41,626 nucleotides of DNA from an uncultured Chloroflexota bacterium (GTDB taxonomy: Bacteria > Chloroflexota > Anaerolineae > Anaerolineales > Anaerolineaceae): contig CADATZ010000034.1 in NCBI GenBank assembly GCA_902791025.1, positions 1 through 41,626 of the forward strand, read 5' to 3'. Below, piece by piece: positions 6,763 through 14,627 of this stretch; positions within the stretch are counted from its first letter, which is position 1; every line of letters starts with the position of its first letter. The notes under the pieces are model-generated. The model was not told where the DNA came from and did no database searches. It saw only the letters and a program-made list of their open reading frames with translations. The position numbers and the translations under genes were made by a program.

Positions 6763-7839
6763 ATGAATGATATTGAAAAAATAAAAGAGGTTCTGACAAA
6801 TCTCTGCTCCCTGCCCGGTCCATCCGGATATGAGGCTCCGATTTCTGAAGCTGTAAAGGGAATCTGGTCTGAGCTCGTGGACGAAACCTCTGTTTCGAAT
6901 CTTGGCAACCTTTACGGTCTGAAGAAAGCCAACGCACCGATGTCCGGGAAGCCCCGCAGTGTTTTGTTCGCAGCACATATGGATGCTGTGGGCATGATCG
7001 TCACGGAACTTGTTGGAGAATTTATCCGTTTCGAAGAAATCGGCGGTCTTGACCCGCGTATCCTTCCCGGTCAGTTTGTTAATATACACGCAAAACAAGG
7101 CCCGATAAAAGGGCTCATCGTTATGCCGAGCCGCACCCTGACAAAGGAAGATTACGGAACGAATCCGATTCCGCTGAAGGATCTGCTGATCGACACCGGA
7201 TATGAGGCGGATGAACTGAAGAAGCTCATCCGTCCGGGCGACGTCATCACCTTTGCTAACCTGCCCGTCAGCATGCAGGATGACACCTTCTCTGCCCATA
7301 CGCTTGACAACCGTGCTTCCATAGCGGCTCTAACGATCTGCCTGCAGGAGCTGCAGACGATCCAGCATAAATGGAACGTTTATACCGTCGGAACCGTTCA
7401 GGAGGAAGAATCTCTTGCCGGCGCAAAAACCGCTCCCTTTGATCTGAAACCGGATATCGCTGTAGCGATCGACGTTACTCACGCTTCCAGTCCGCTCACA
7501 AAAGGCTGGAACACCTTTACCCTCGGGGGAGGACCGGTCATCAGTTACGGTATGAATATGCATCCGGCACTCAGCGGAATGTTCAAAGAAATCTGCGAAA
7601 GCGAACGGATCCCTTATGCGGAAGAGTTTTCACCGAGGATGTCCGGAACAGACGCGATAGCCATGCAGATCGTCAATCAGGGAATCCCAACCATGGTCGT
7701 CAGTATTCCGCTGCGTTACATGCACACAGCCAATGAACTGGTCTCGATGAAAGATATTCAGAATGTCGGGAAATTGCTGGCGGCGTTCGTCCGTCAGTTG
7801 GATGAAAACACATTGGACCGCCTGGTCTGGGAGGATTAA
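6763..7839 (+). CDS. M42-family metallo-aminopeptidase, copy 1
   Basis: The 358-residue product belongs to the M42 (FrvX/PepA/TET) family of di-zinc or di-cobalt aminopeptidases, which form large cytosolic peptide-trimming shells. The expected ligands and catalytic residues are visible: His72 and Asp74 (A-A-H-M-D), Asp182 (L-D-N-R), Glu214/Glu215 (V-Q-E-E), Asp237 (I-D-V-T-H) and His321 (R-Y-M-H-T). The usual E-V-G-x-R-G after the Glu pair is E-S-L-A-G here, and A-H-M-D-E-I-G is A-H-M-D-A-V-G. Substrate preference may therefore differ from its neighbours. It is first of three tandem paralogues; the next starts 2 nt after its stop. Confidence 0.9.
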   Translation: MNDIEKIKEVLTNLCSLPGPSGYEAPISEAVKGIWSELVDETSVSNLGNLYGLKKANAPMSGKPRSVLFAAHMDAVGMIVTELVGEFIRFEEIGGLDPRILPGQFVNIHAKQGPIKGLIVMPSRTLTKEDYGTNPIPLKDLLIDTGYEADELKKLIRPGDVITFANLPVSMQDDTFSAHTLDNRASIAALTICLQELQTIQHKWNVYTVGTVQEEESLAGAKTAPFDLKPDIAVAIDVTHASSPLTKGWNTFTLGGGPVISYGMNMHPALSGMFKEICESERIPYAEEFSPRMSGTDAIAMQIVNQGIPTMVVSIPLRYMHTANELVSMKDIQNVGKLLAAFVRQLDENTLDRLVWED

Positions 7840-7841
7840 AA

Positions 7842-8921
7842 ATGGCAGAATATAAAAACCTTGAACTCCCTGTGCTGACACAAACAGATATCGATTTGCT
7901 GGAAGAATTATCAAATGCCTGCGCTGTTTCCGGAAATGAACGTGAAGTTCGCAAGATCGTGAGAAGAGAAATCGAACCGCTCGCGGACAGTTTTGAAGTC
8001 GATGCCCTCGGGAACGCTATCGCGGTGAAAAAGGCAAAAACGCCTGAATTTACCCGCGTTTTGATTGCCGCGCATATGGACGAAATCGGTTTCATGCTGG
8101 TCAAGGAAGATGATCCCGGAATGTTTATCTTCCGTCCTGTCGGTGGGATCGATCCGCGGCAGATGGCCGGTAAATCCGTTCTTGTCGGGCCTGACCATGT
8201 TCCCGGCATCATCGGTGCTGCACCGATCCATTTGACTACACCGGAGGAGAGAAAGAAAACCGTTCAGGTGAAGGATCTCCGTATTGATATCGGTGCTGAG
8301 AACAAATCCGTAAAGCCGGGTATGTTTGCGACGTACAACACGCAATTCTGTGAAATGGGCTCTTCCGTCTGTGGGAAAGCTTTGGACAATCGTTTTGGCG
8401 TCTGTGTGCTCATTCGCCTTTTCAAGGAATGTCCCGAAAATGTTGAGCTGATCGCAGCTTTCACCGTTCAGGAGGAAGTCGGTACAAGAGGCGCAAGTGT
8501 CGTCGCATTCGACCGTCACCCGGATCTGTCTATCGTGATTGACAGTACACCGGCTATGGATCTGCCTCGCTGGGACGGAGAAGAAAGCCCAATCTATAAA
8601 TCAAAGCTCGGCCAAGGCCCTGCCGTCTACACGCATGACGGCCGTACGCTCAGCGACCCGCGGATTATTAATTATCTGTTTGACATATCGGAAGCCTACG
8701 GTATTCCCAGTCAGCGCAGACAGCCAATGCTCGGCGGAACAGATGCCGGTCCGATCCATCTGACTCAGGAGGGTATCCCGACCGTCTCCCTGTCTATTCC
8801 CGGACGCTACGCTCATTCCGCTGCTACGATCGCAAGAAAGTCCGATTGGGAAGCACAAATTCAATTGCTTTATGCCGCACTGGCAAATCTTGACAAAAAC
8901 CTGCTCGCACAACCGAGATAA
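7842..8921 (+). CDS. M42-family metallo-aminopeptidase, copy 2
   Basis: The 359-residue product is an M42 peptidase with His78/Asp80 (A-H-M-D-E-I-G), Asp182 (L-D-N-R), Glu211/Glu212 (V-Q-E-E-V-G) and His325 (R-Y-A-H-S). The segment around metal ligand Asp234 reads I-D-S-T-P where the other two copies have D-V-T-H. The Asp is kept but the following residues are not. It has a longer N-terminal lead-in than copy 3. It is translated directly after copy 1. Divergence among the three copies suggests different peptide preferences or a hetero-oligomer; that is inference. Confidence 0.88.
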   Translation: MAEYKNLELPVLTQTDIDLLEELSNACAVSGNEREVRKIVRREIEPLADSFEVDALGNAIAVKKAKTPEFTRVLIAAHMDEIGFMLVKEDDPGMFIFRPVGGIDPRQMAGKSVLVGPDHVPGIIGAAPIHLTTPEERKKTVQVKDLRIDIGAENKSVKPGMFATYNTQFCEMGSSVCGKALDNRFGVCVLIRLFKECPENVELIAAFTVQEEVGTRGASVVAFDRHPDLSIVIDSTPAMDLPRWDGEESPIYKSKLGQGPAVYTHDGRTLSDPRIINYLFDISEAYGIPSQRRQPMLGGTDAGPIHLTQEGIPTVSLSIPGRYAHSAATIARKSDWEAQIQLLYAALANLDKNLLAQPR

Positions 8922-8937
8922 AGAATAAGGATCACAA

Positions 8938-9936
8938 ATGAAAGAATTACTTCAACAATTAACTACAGCGTTCGGTCCGTCCGGATATGAAACAAAGGTC
9001 CGCGAACTGATTTTGGAGAATATAAAAAAATACGTTGACGAATACCGCATTGACGCACTCGGAAACCTTATCGCAAGGAAGGGCACGCTCAAGGAAAACG
9101 GAAAACGCATCATGGTCTCTGCTCATATGGACGAGATTGGTTTAATGGTCACCCATGTCGATGAACAGGGCTTTGCGTATGTTACCAATCTCGGCGGCGT
9201 CCGTCCGCTGAACTGTATGTCCAACCGCGTCGTGTTCGCTGACGGCACGGAAGGGATGCTATGCGCAAGAGATTTGGAAGCAGGGAAACTCCCGACTTTG
9301 GATAATTTTTTTGTGGATACCGGTGCTTCATCCCGGGAGGACTGTAAGGTGAAAATCGGGGATCCCTGCGTGTTTGTAGGTGATTTTGTCGATATGGGTG
9401 ACCGCTGGATGTCCAAGACTATGGACGACCGTATCGGCTGTTATATTGCCATCGAAGCATTGAAGGAACTGAAAAACAGTCCGAATGAGGTCTATTTTGT
9501 GTTCAGCGTCCAGGAAGAAGTTGGACTTCGCGGTGCAAAAACAGCGGCTTACAGCGTTGATCCGGAAATTGGTATCGCGTTGGACGTTACACACTGCAAT
9601 GATACCCCCGGATTGGTTGAACGCAATCTGAAATTCGGTGCCGGTCCCTGCATAAAAGCTAAAGACGGCTCTCTGATCGGTACTCCGTGGCTGAACAACG
9701 CCCTCTATGATGCGGCGGAACGGGCAGGAATTCCTTACCAGATCGAGGTATTGCGCGGTGCCGGTACAGATGCCGGAGCGATCCACCTCACTCGTTCCGG
9801 TGTTCCCAGCAGCGCGATTTCCGTTGCCTGCCGCTATGTCCATACTCCTTCGGAGATGGTCGATGTCAATGATGTAAAACAGGCCATTCAGCTTCTGGTT
9901 GAATTTGTCTCACATGAGATAAAAGATCATCAGTAA
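8938..9936 (+). CDS. M42-family metallo-aminopeptidase, copy 3
   Basis: The 332-residue product is the most canonical of the three. It has the F-G-P-S-G-Y-E entry motif, His63/Asp65 (A-H-M-D-E-I-G), Asp163 (M-D-D-R), Glu193/Glu194 (V-Q-E-E-V-G-L-R-G), Asp216 (L-D-V-T-H) and His302 (R-Y-V-H-T). Its length fits the family (~330-360). It lies 16 nt after copy 2 and ends the operon. The downstream gap holds a large imperfect palindrome that may terminate or protect the transcript. Confidence 0.92.
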   Translation: MKELLQQLTTAFGPSGYETKVRELILENIKKYVDEYRIDALGNLIARKGTLKENGKRIMVSAHMDEIGLMVTHVDEQGFAYVTNLGGVRPLNCMSNRVVFADGTEGMLCARDLEAGKLPTLDNFFVDTGASSREDCKVKIGDPCVFVGDFVDMGDRWMSKTMDDRIGCYIAIEALKELKNSPNEVYFVFSVQEEVGLRGAKTAAYSVDPEIGIALDVTHCNDTPGLVERNLKFGAGPCIKAKDGSLIGTPWLNNALYDAAERAGIPYQIEVLRGAGTDAGAIHLTRSGVPSSAISVACRYVHTPSEMVDVNDVKQAIQLLVEFVSHEIKDHQ

Positions 9937-9950
9937 TTATTCAGGATGTG

Positions 9951-10030
9951 GCACACGGGGACAGGTAACCAGTTCAGTGCAGCCCGAACAAGCCCTGCAC
10001 TGTAAGGAATAAGTTCCGCCTGTCCTCATG
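9951..10030. repeat. Degenerate GGGGACAGG-type palindrome in the convergent gap
   Basis: The left end (CACGGGGACAGG) and right end (CCTGTCCTCATG) are imperfect inverted repeats. An inner 8-bp stem CAGTGCAG / CTGCACTG spans 9975-10002. It shares the GGGGACAG / CTGTCC theme with family B but not its centre. It lies between two convergent transcription units, where a bidirectional terminator would be expected, but no T-runs flank it. Confidence 0.5.
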
Positions 10031-10123
10031 TCCACCGGTTCAGATATCGAACAGGAAAACGGGTTGGTTCTTTTACTGGTATCTGGATTCTGGACCCTGA
10101 ATCCTGGCCCCTGGCTCCTGATA

Positions 10124-11056
10124 TCAAACCTCAAGCTCATTCCGGACAGCCTTGATCAAATGATCCGCATTCAGTCCGGAGATCAGGTAACAGGCCGCGT
10201 TCAGATGTTTAGCCAGATTGTTGGCATAGCCGTCACCGAAGGACATCTGGTCTGAGTTGATAATGATGGAATGGTACCCCATCTTCCCGATTTGTTCAGC
10301 TGCCGCTTCGGCTTGCAGTTGGGGATTGGCATCGTCACCGGGATACAGCGGAATATTCCCGTTGCAGTCGGAAAGAAGGATCAGGAAGATATTATCTCTT
10401 CCATAATTCCGGCTTTCCTGCAGCAGTACATCATAAGCAAGCGAAAGCCCGGCTGCCAGGGGCGTTTTCCCGCCAAGCGGGATATTCTTCATCGCTTTTT
10501 CCGCAAGCGTCACGGAATGAGTCGGGGGTATGATCAGCCTTGCACTGTCTTTTTGGAAGGTGATCAGGCAGATATCATCCCTGAATTGATAAGCCTTATT
10601 CAGGATTGTCGTTATCGCCTTTTTCGTGGCTTCCAGACGCTGGGTAACGGCCATCGACCAGGATAGATCAACAAGGAAAACGATTAGAGAGGCGTTTTTC
10701 CGCACTCTGACCTTTTTCATGATCTCGTCGGTGTGAATTTGAATCTTCAGCGGATTTTCCGGAGATTCTGACTGCCGCAGATATTGCTTCAAGGCAGCTG
10801 CGCGTAAGGTGGCATCCCGGGCGATATCGCTGTAATCTTTATCGGCGTTTACAGCCCGTATATAATGTCCGGTTTTGTTGTTGGATACGGTTTCGTTCCG
10901 TTTTCCCTTATGCTGCCTTTTTTCCGAAGGAGCTTTTTCGTAAAGAGGGAAGGTAAAGTCATCCTCAACAATGCGCGCGGCATCCCACCAGAAAGGCTGG
11001 TTCTGATTGTAGATCGTTTCTGCTGTAGGAACGAATGGATCGTCCGGATGGATCAC
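10124..11056 (-). CDS. VWA-domain protein, Mg-chelatase ChlD/BchD C-terminal-like
   Basis: The 310-residue product starts at a GTG 14 nt after the stop of the upstream ChlI-like gene. Residues ~120-300 form a von Willebrand A domain related to the ChlD/BchD chelatase subunit. The MIDAS residues are Asp130, Ser132 and Ser134 (D-L-S-W-S-M), Thr198 (G-G-K-T-P-L-A) and Asp230 (L-S-D). Trp133 replaces the usual Gly, and the third motif is followed by C-N-G-N. The N-terminal AAA module of full ChlD is absent, so the pair resembles the I plus VWA partner systems of non-photosynthetic bacteria (MoxR/VWA-like or putative cobaltochelatase sets). No large CobN/BchH-type subunit lies in the window. The target metal or protein is unknown. 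Confidence 0.8.
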   Translation of the reverse strand: MIHPDDPFVPTAETIYNQNQPFWWDAARIVEDDFTFPLYEKAPSEKRQHKGKRNETVSNNKTGHYIRAVNADKDYSDIARDATLRAAALKQYLRQSESPENPLKIQIHTDEIMKKVRVRKNASLIVFLVDLSWSMAVTQRLEATKKAITTILNKAYQFRDDICLITFQKDSARLIIPPTHSVTLAEKAMKNIPLGGKTPLAAGLSLAYDVLLQESRNYGRDNIFLILLSDCNGNIPLYPGDDANPQLQAEAAAEQIGKMGYHSIIINSDQMSFGDGYANNLAKHLNAACYLISGLNADHLIKAVRNELEV

Positions 11057-11070
11057 TAAATGGGTGATCT

Positions 11071-12168
11071 TCAGCTCAGAAGTTTTTTTTTATGTTCGTC
11101 ACTTTTCATTGCCGGATCATTGGCATATTTTTGGATAACATTTTCCAGGATTTCGGCAGCCTTTTCTCCGATTGCTTCCGCGGTAAAAGAGCTGTCCGAG
11201 CCATGACCGGTGATGATACGATGCGGCAGTGTCAGTTCTGCGGACCTTGAGATATCATCCTGTGTGATGTAGGTTCGGTTTTCAAAAGCGGCCAGTGCTT
11301 TCGATGTCTTCAGGATCACGATATCGGCACGATGACCTTCTACGTGAAAGGAGGTAGTCAGCTCAGCAATCGCATAAAGGTCGGAATCTGTATATTTGAC
11401 CTCAGGCAGCAATTCTTTTGCCTTTGTGATACGGTCCGCCAGTTCTTTTTGCTGAAGCGCAAAGTGTTTCAGGAACGCAGCGGGGTCTTGCTCAAAAGCG
11501 ATCGTTCTGTTGATGATTTCTACCCGTTTTTCAGGATCCTGCTCACCGCGAATCTCCACTGAATGAGCAAAACGGTCCAACAGCTGCGGACGCAAGTCGC
11601 CTTCTTCGGGATTCATGGTGCCGATCATGATAAAACGGGCAGGGTGCGTAAAGGAGATACCTTCGCGTTCCACGTGATTGATGCCCATTGCGGCTGCATC
11701 TAATAATGTATCAACGATATGGTCATCAAGCAGATTGACTTCATCCACATAAAGGATACCGCGGTTTACCTTCGCGAAAAGGCCGGGTTCAAAATGTTTT
11801 TCTCCGTCCTTGAGTGCCTGCTCAAAATCAAGCGTACCGACAAGGCGGTCTTCTGTGGCTGATACCGGCAAATTGACAAAAGGAGTTGCACGATTTTCAG
11901 TTTCAGGCTTATGATCTTTATAGTGTTCAGCACAATCATCGCAGTAATTGAGCGGATCTGAAGGATCACAGCCAAAACGGCATCCGGATATAACAGACTG
12001 TTCCGGGAGCAGATCTGCTAAAGCCCGTGCTGCTGTTGATTTCGCTGTTCCACGCTCGCCCTTGACCAATACACCGCCAATGCGGGGGTCGATAGCATTC
12101 AGGATCAAAGACAACTTCATGTGTTCCTGTCCGACAATTGCTGTAAAGGGAAAAATAAACTGATTCAT
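11071..12168 (-). CDS. ChlI/BchI-like AAA+ ATPase (chelatase-associated)
   Basis: The 365-residue product has the ChlI/BchI fold. It shows an I-V-G-Q-E entry, Walker A G-E-R-G-T-A-K-S (37-44), Walker B I-L-Y-V-D-E-V-N, the ChlI insertion and the G-T-M-N-P-E-E-G-D-L-R-P-Q-L-L-D-R-F segment. Cysteines at 63, 67, 76 and 79 (C-x3-C-x8-C-x2-C) probably bind zinc or an iron-sulfur cluster. Such a cluster occurs in the putative cobaltochelatase/Mg-chelatase-like ATPases of non-photosynthetic anaerobes. It should pair with the VWA protein encoded just downstream. An AGGAAACAGGT precedes the ATG. It is divergent from the M23 gene; the two starts are ~40-57 bp apart. Confidence 0.85.
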   Translation of the reverse strand: MNQFIFPFTAIVGQEHMKLSLILNAIDPRIGGVLVKGERGTAKSTAARALADLLPEQSVISGCRFGCDPSDPLNYCDDCAEHYKDHKPETENRATPFVNLPVSATEDRLVGTLDFEQALKDGEKHFEPGLFAKVNRGILYVDEVNLLDDHIVDTLLDAAAMGINHVEREGISFTHPARFIMIGTMNPEEGDLRPQLLDRFAHSVEIRGEQDPEKRVEIINRTIAFEQDPAAFLKHFALQQKELADRITKAKELLPEVKYTDSDLYAIAELTTSFHVEGHRADIVILKTSKALAAFENRTYITQDDISRSAELTLPHRIITGHGSDSSFTAEAIGEKAAEILENVIQKYANDPAMKSDEHKKKLLS

Positions 12169-12199
12169 ACCTGTTTCCTGTCTTTTTGCTGAAAGACAT

Positions 12200-12205
12200 T
12201 ATAAT
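12200..12205 (+). promoter_or_regulatory. -10 box almost touching the M23 gene start
   Basis: A perfect TATAAT ends 5 nt before an in-frame TTG (12211) and 20 nt before an ATG (12226). Transcription would start at about 12211-12213, so the message is leaderless or nearly so. No ribosome site is present. Confidence 0.5.
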
Positions 12206-12225
12206 AGAAATTGAAAAAGATAGCT

Positions 12226-13398
12226 ATGAATAATAACAACGAAAATTTAACAGAAAATCAAAATAACGAATCCAATCCCTCAAAGAACATTTGGTATCAG
12301 ATTCTCTGGGATGGTCTTGGAGAAGCTTTCATCAGAATCGGTTCCATTGTCGTAACTGTAATTCTTTGCAGTATCGTTCTGGTTTTCACTTCCCGTCACT
12401 ATTTATCAAAAAGGGAATCGAATGAACCGGAAAGAACTCCTGTCGTTATGGAAGATATAGCCGCCGATGCAATTCTCCCCTATTATTCACCTTCGATTCC
12501 GGAGGATGAAAAGGCTCATTTGTATGAAGGACTTTCCCGAATCTCATGGAACCATACCAATTTACAAAACAAAGCCAGATATGAAGTTCAGAAATACACG
12601 GTGCAGGAAAATGATACCGTTATCGGCATCAGTCAACAGTTCAATTTGAGTCCCAGTACGATTTTATGGGGAAATCCCTATACGCTTTCCGATGACCCTC
12701 ACGCGCTCCTTGCCGGAATGGAGATCAATATCCTTCCGGTTGACGGTGTTTATTATGAATGGCATGACGGTGACGGTCTGAATGGCGTCGCGGATGTCTA
12801 TGGCGTAACACCAGAAGATATTATTGATTTTCCCTCTAACGGTCTTTCCCGTGAGACGATCGGTGATTACAGCAACCCGAATATCCGGGCCGGTACCTGG
12901 CTGGTGATTCCCGGCGGTTCCCGCGCTTTTGTAAACTGGTCAGCGCCATTGATTACGCGTGAAAATCCGGCAGTTGCCTCTATTTACGGTCCGGGAGCCT
13001 GTCAGGCGGTCACGGATGGTCCTCTTGGTAGCGGAACTTTTATCTGGCCTACTACAGAAACATGGATTTCAGGCTATAATTATGATGAAGCGACAAATCA
13101 CAGAGCAATTGACATTGCGGGGATGACTGGTAATGCCATTTATGCAGCTGACGCAGGAGTAGTCGTGTATGCCGGTTGGAACGATCATGGGTACGGGAAC
13201 GTTGTTATGATTGACCATGGCAACGGTTGGCAGACGCTTTATGCCCATTTGGATTCTTATAATGTCGATTGCGGTTATTTCGTTTTTCAGGGTGATGTGA
13301 TCGCGCGGCTTGGCTCAACCGGTAATTCTTCCGGTCCGCACCTTCACTATGAAATGCGGTATAACGGTGTTCCTATCAATCCGAATAATTTTTATTGA
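12226..13398 (+). CDS. Membrane-anchored LysM / M23 peptidoglycan endopeptidase
   Basis: The product has a short cytoplasmic Asn-rich N-terminus and one transmembrane helix at about 38-57. A LysM-type region follows (starting K-Y-T-V-Q-E-N-D-T-V, with a second weaker repeat), then a C-terminal M23 (LytM/lysostaphin) domain. Zinc ligands fit the family: H-x3-D (H-R-A-I-D), and H-L-H in G-P-H-L-H-Y-E. It probably cuts peptide cross-links in the wall or activates an amidase. I chose the ATG at 12226 (390 residues). A TTG at 12211 in the same frame would add five residues and fits a leaderless start. It is first in a four-gene + strand run. Confidence 0.88.
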   Translation: MNNNNENLTENQNNESNPSKNIWYQILWDGLGEAFIRIGSIVVTVILCSIVLVFTSRHYLSKRESNEPERTPVVMEDIAADAILPYYSPSIPEDEKAHLYEGLSRISWNHTNLQNKARYEVQKYTVQENDTVIGISQQFNLSPSTILWGNPYTLSDDPHALLAGMEINILPVDGVYYEWHDGDGLNGVADVYGVTPEDIIDFPSNGLSRETIGDYSNPNIRAGTWLVIPGGSRAFVNWSAPLITRENPAVASIYGPGACQAVTDGPLGSGTFIWPTTETWISGYNYDEATNHRAIDIAGMTGNAIYAADAGVVVYAGWNDHGYGNVVMIDHGNGWQTLYAHLDSYNVDCGYFVFQGDVIARLGSTGNSSGPHLHYEMRYNGVPINPNNFY

Positions 13399-13411
13399 TC
13401 ATAACTGCTAT

Positions 13412-14626
13412 ATGAACGAAAAAAAGATTTCTGCGAACACAATTCAAAATGAACGGCCTGTATGGACAAACGGTGTGAGATACATTGCATTGGTCTGTGT
13501 TCTGATTGCAATTATTTTATGCGGTTATCTTATCCGCGGAAGCCTTACATTGATCGTTTTAGCCGCGTTGGTTGCGTATTTACTCAGTCCGGTCGTTCGC
13601 TTTTTCAATCAAAAACTTCATCTTCACAGGAATCTTGCAATTGCGATCGCCTATGTTTTGCTATTGATATTGATCGGTTTAGCCGTATCTTTTTTCATTC
13701 CATGGGTAACACAGGCTATCCGAAATTTTATAGCCATTGACTGGCCGCAGGTTCTAACCGCTGTGGAAAAATCTATTGAACAGCTGATGGATGATATAGA
13801 CACAGCATCCATGTCTGTGGGTGGATTTACATTGGATCTTTCGAAGCCTCTTGAAAATATCCATAACAACATTCGGTCTCTCCGGGAGGAGTCAATCGAT
13901 ATTGACCGTTTGATTCCTGATATGACAGCCACAGCCAGACAAATTTTCTCTATCTCAACAAATGTATTCGGTCAAATCTTTACAGGACTTATTATGACCG
14001 TTACTACTGTTATGGCTTCACTTTATTTCTGCCGCGACGGACATAAGATATGGGATATTATTGTTGATTTATTTGAGGAGAAATATCAGCCTGAAGTAAA
14101 AGAACTTCTGCTGCGTCTGCGCGTTGTCTGGAGCAGTTATTTTGCCGGAGAGCTGAAGCTGATGCTTTACATCGGTGTTATCACTTTCATCGTATATACT
14201 GCATTAGGCTTGAGATGGGCTTTATTGCTGGGTCTTATAGCCGGTTTTTGTGAGGTTGTTCCTAATATTGGACCAACCCTTGCTACAATTCCGGCGATAA
14301 TCAGTGCTTTGATATTTGGCTCAAGTTGGCTTCCCTTCAACAATGTTATGGTTGCCATTTTAGCCGTAATCGCCTCTATTGTCATACAACAAACTGAAAA
14401 TATCTTTCTTGTTCCGCATATCATGGGAAATGCATTAGAATTACATCCGGTTATAATTATTATTGGAATTATGGCCTTAAGCTCTCGTTTGGGTATTTTG
14501 GGTGCAGTTTTCGCTGCTCCCATGATTGCGCTGTCAAAAGAGATTTTATACTTTATAATTAAAAAAATAAAGAAACAGGATCCTTATCCTGAGTTATACA
14601 GTCAAACTAAAGAAGAAGAGGTGTGA
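13412..14626 (+). CDS. AI-2E family transporter (PF01594-type permease)
   Basis: The ATG at 13412 gives 404 residues and lies 13 nt after the M23 stop. An upstream in-frame ATG at 13310 would overlap the M23 gene by 89 bases and add an atypical N-terminus. The product has paired helices near the N-terminus, a long extracytoplasmic/amphipathic middle (about 95-180), then a hydrophobic C-terminal half. It includes the family pattern G-F-C-E-V-V-P-N-I-G-P near helix 5-6 and a late H-P-V-I-I-I-I-G segment. Members export AI-2-like or other small molecules or exchange ions; the substrate here cannot be read. It ends 1 nt before the next start. Confidence 0.88.
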   Translation: MNEKKISANTIQNERPVWTNGVRYIALVCVLIAIILCGYLIRGSLTLIVLAALVAYLLSPVVRFFNQKLHLHRNLAIAIAYVLLLILIGLAVSFFIPWVTQAIRNFIAIDWPQVLTAVEKSIEQLMDDIDTASMSVGGFTLDLSKPLENIHNNIRSLREESIDIDRLIPDMTATARQIFSISTNVFGQIFTGLIMTVTTVMASLYFCRDGHKIWDIIVDLFEEKYQPEVKELLLRLRVVWSSYFAGELKLMLYIGVITFIVYTALGLRWALLLGLIAGFCEVVPNIGPTLATIPAIISALIFGSSWLPFNNVMVAILAVIASIVIQQTENIFLVPHIMGNALELHPVIIIIGIMALSSRLGILGAVFAAPMIALSKEILYFIIKKIKKQDPYPELYSQTKEEEV

Positions 14627-14627
14627 C

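Noticed and set aside
6256..7299. Long minus-strand frame (347 codons) opposite the AAA+ and first M42 genes
   Set aside because: Both + strand genes have full motif sets and tight operon spacing. The antisense frame has no recognisable motif and is a codon-bias shadow.
10083..10123. CTGGATTCTGGACCC-type repetitive stretch before the VWA stop
   Set aside because: It is short, imperfect low-complexity sequence. There is no second copy in the window to define a family.
13310..13411. Upstream start of the AI-2E permease
   Set aside because: It would overlap the M23 gene by 89 bases and add a Cys/Phe-rich extension. The ATG at 13412 gives a normal N-terminus.
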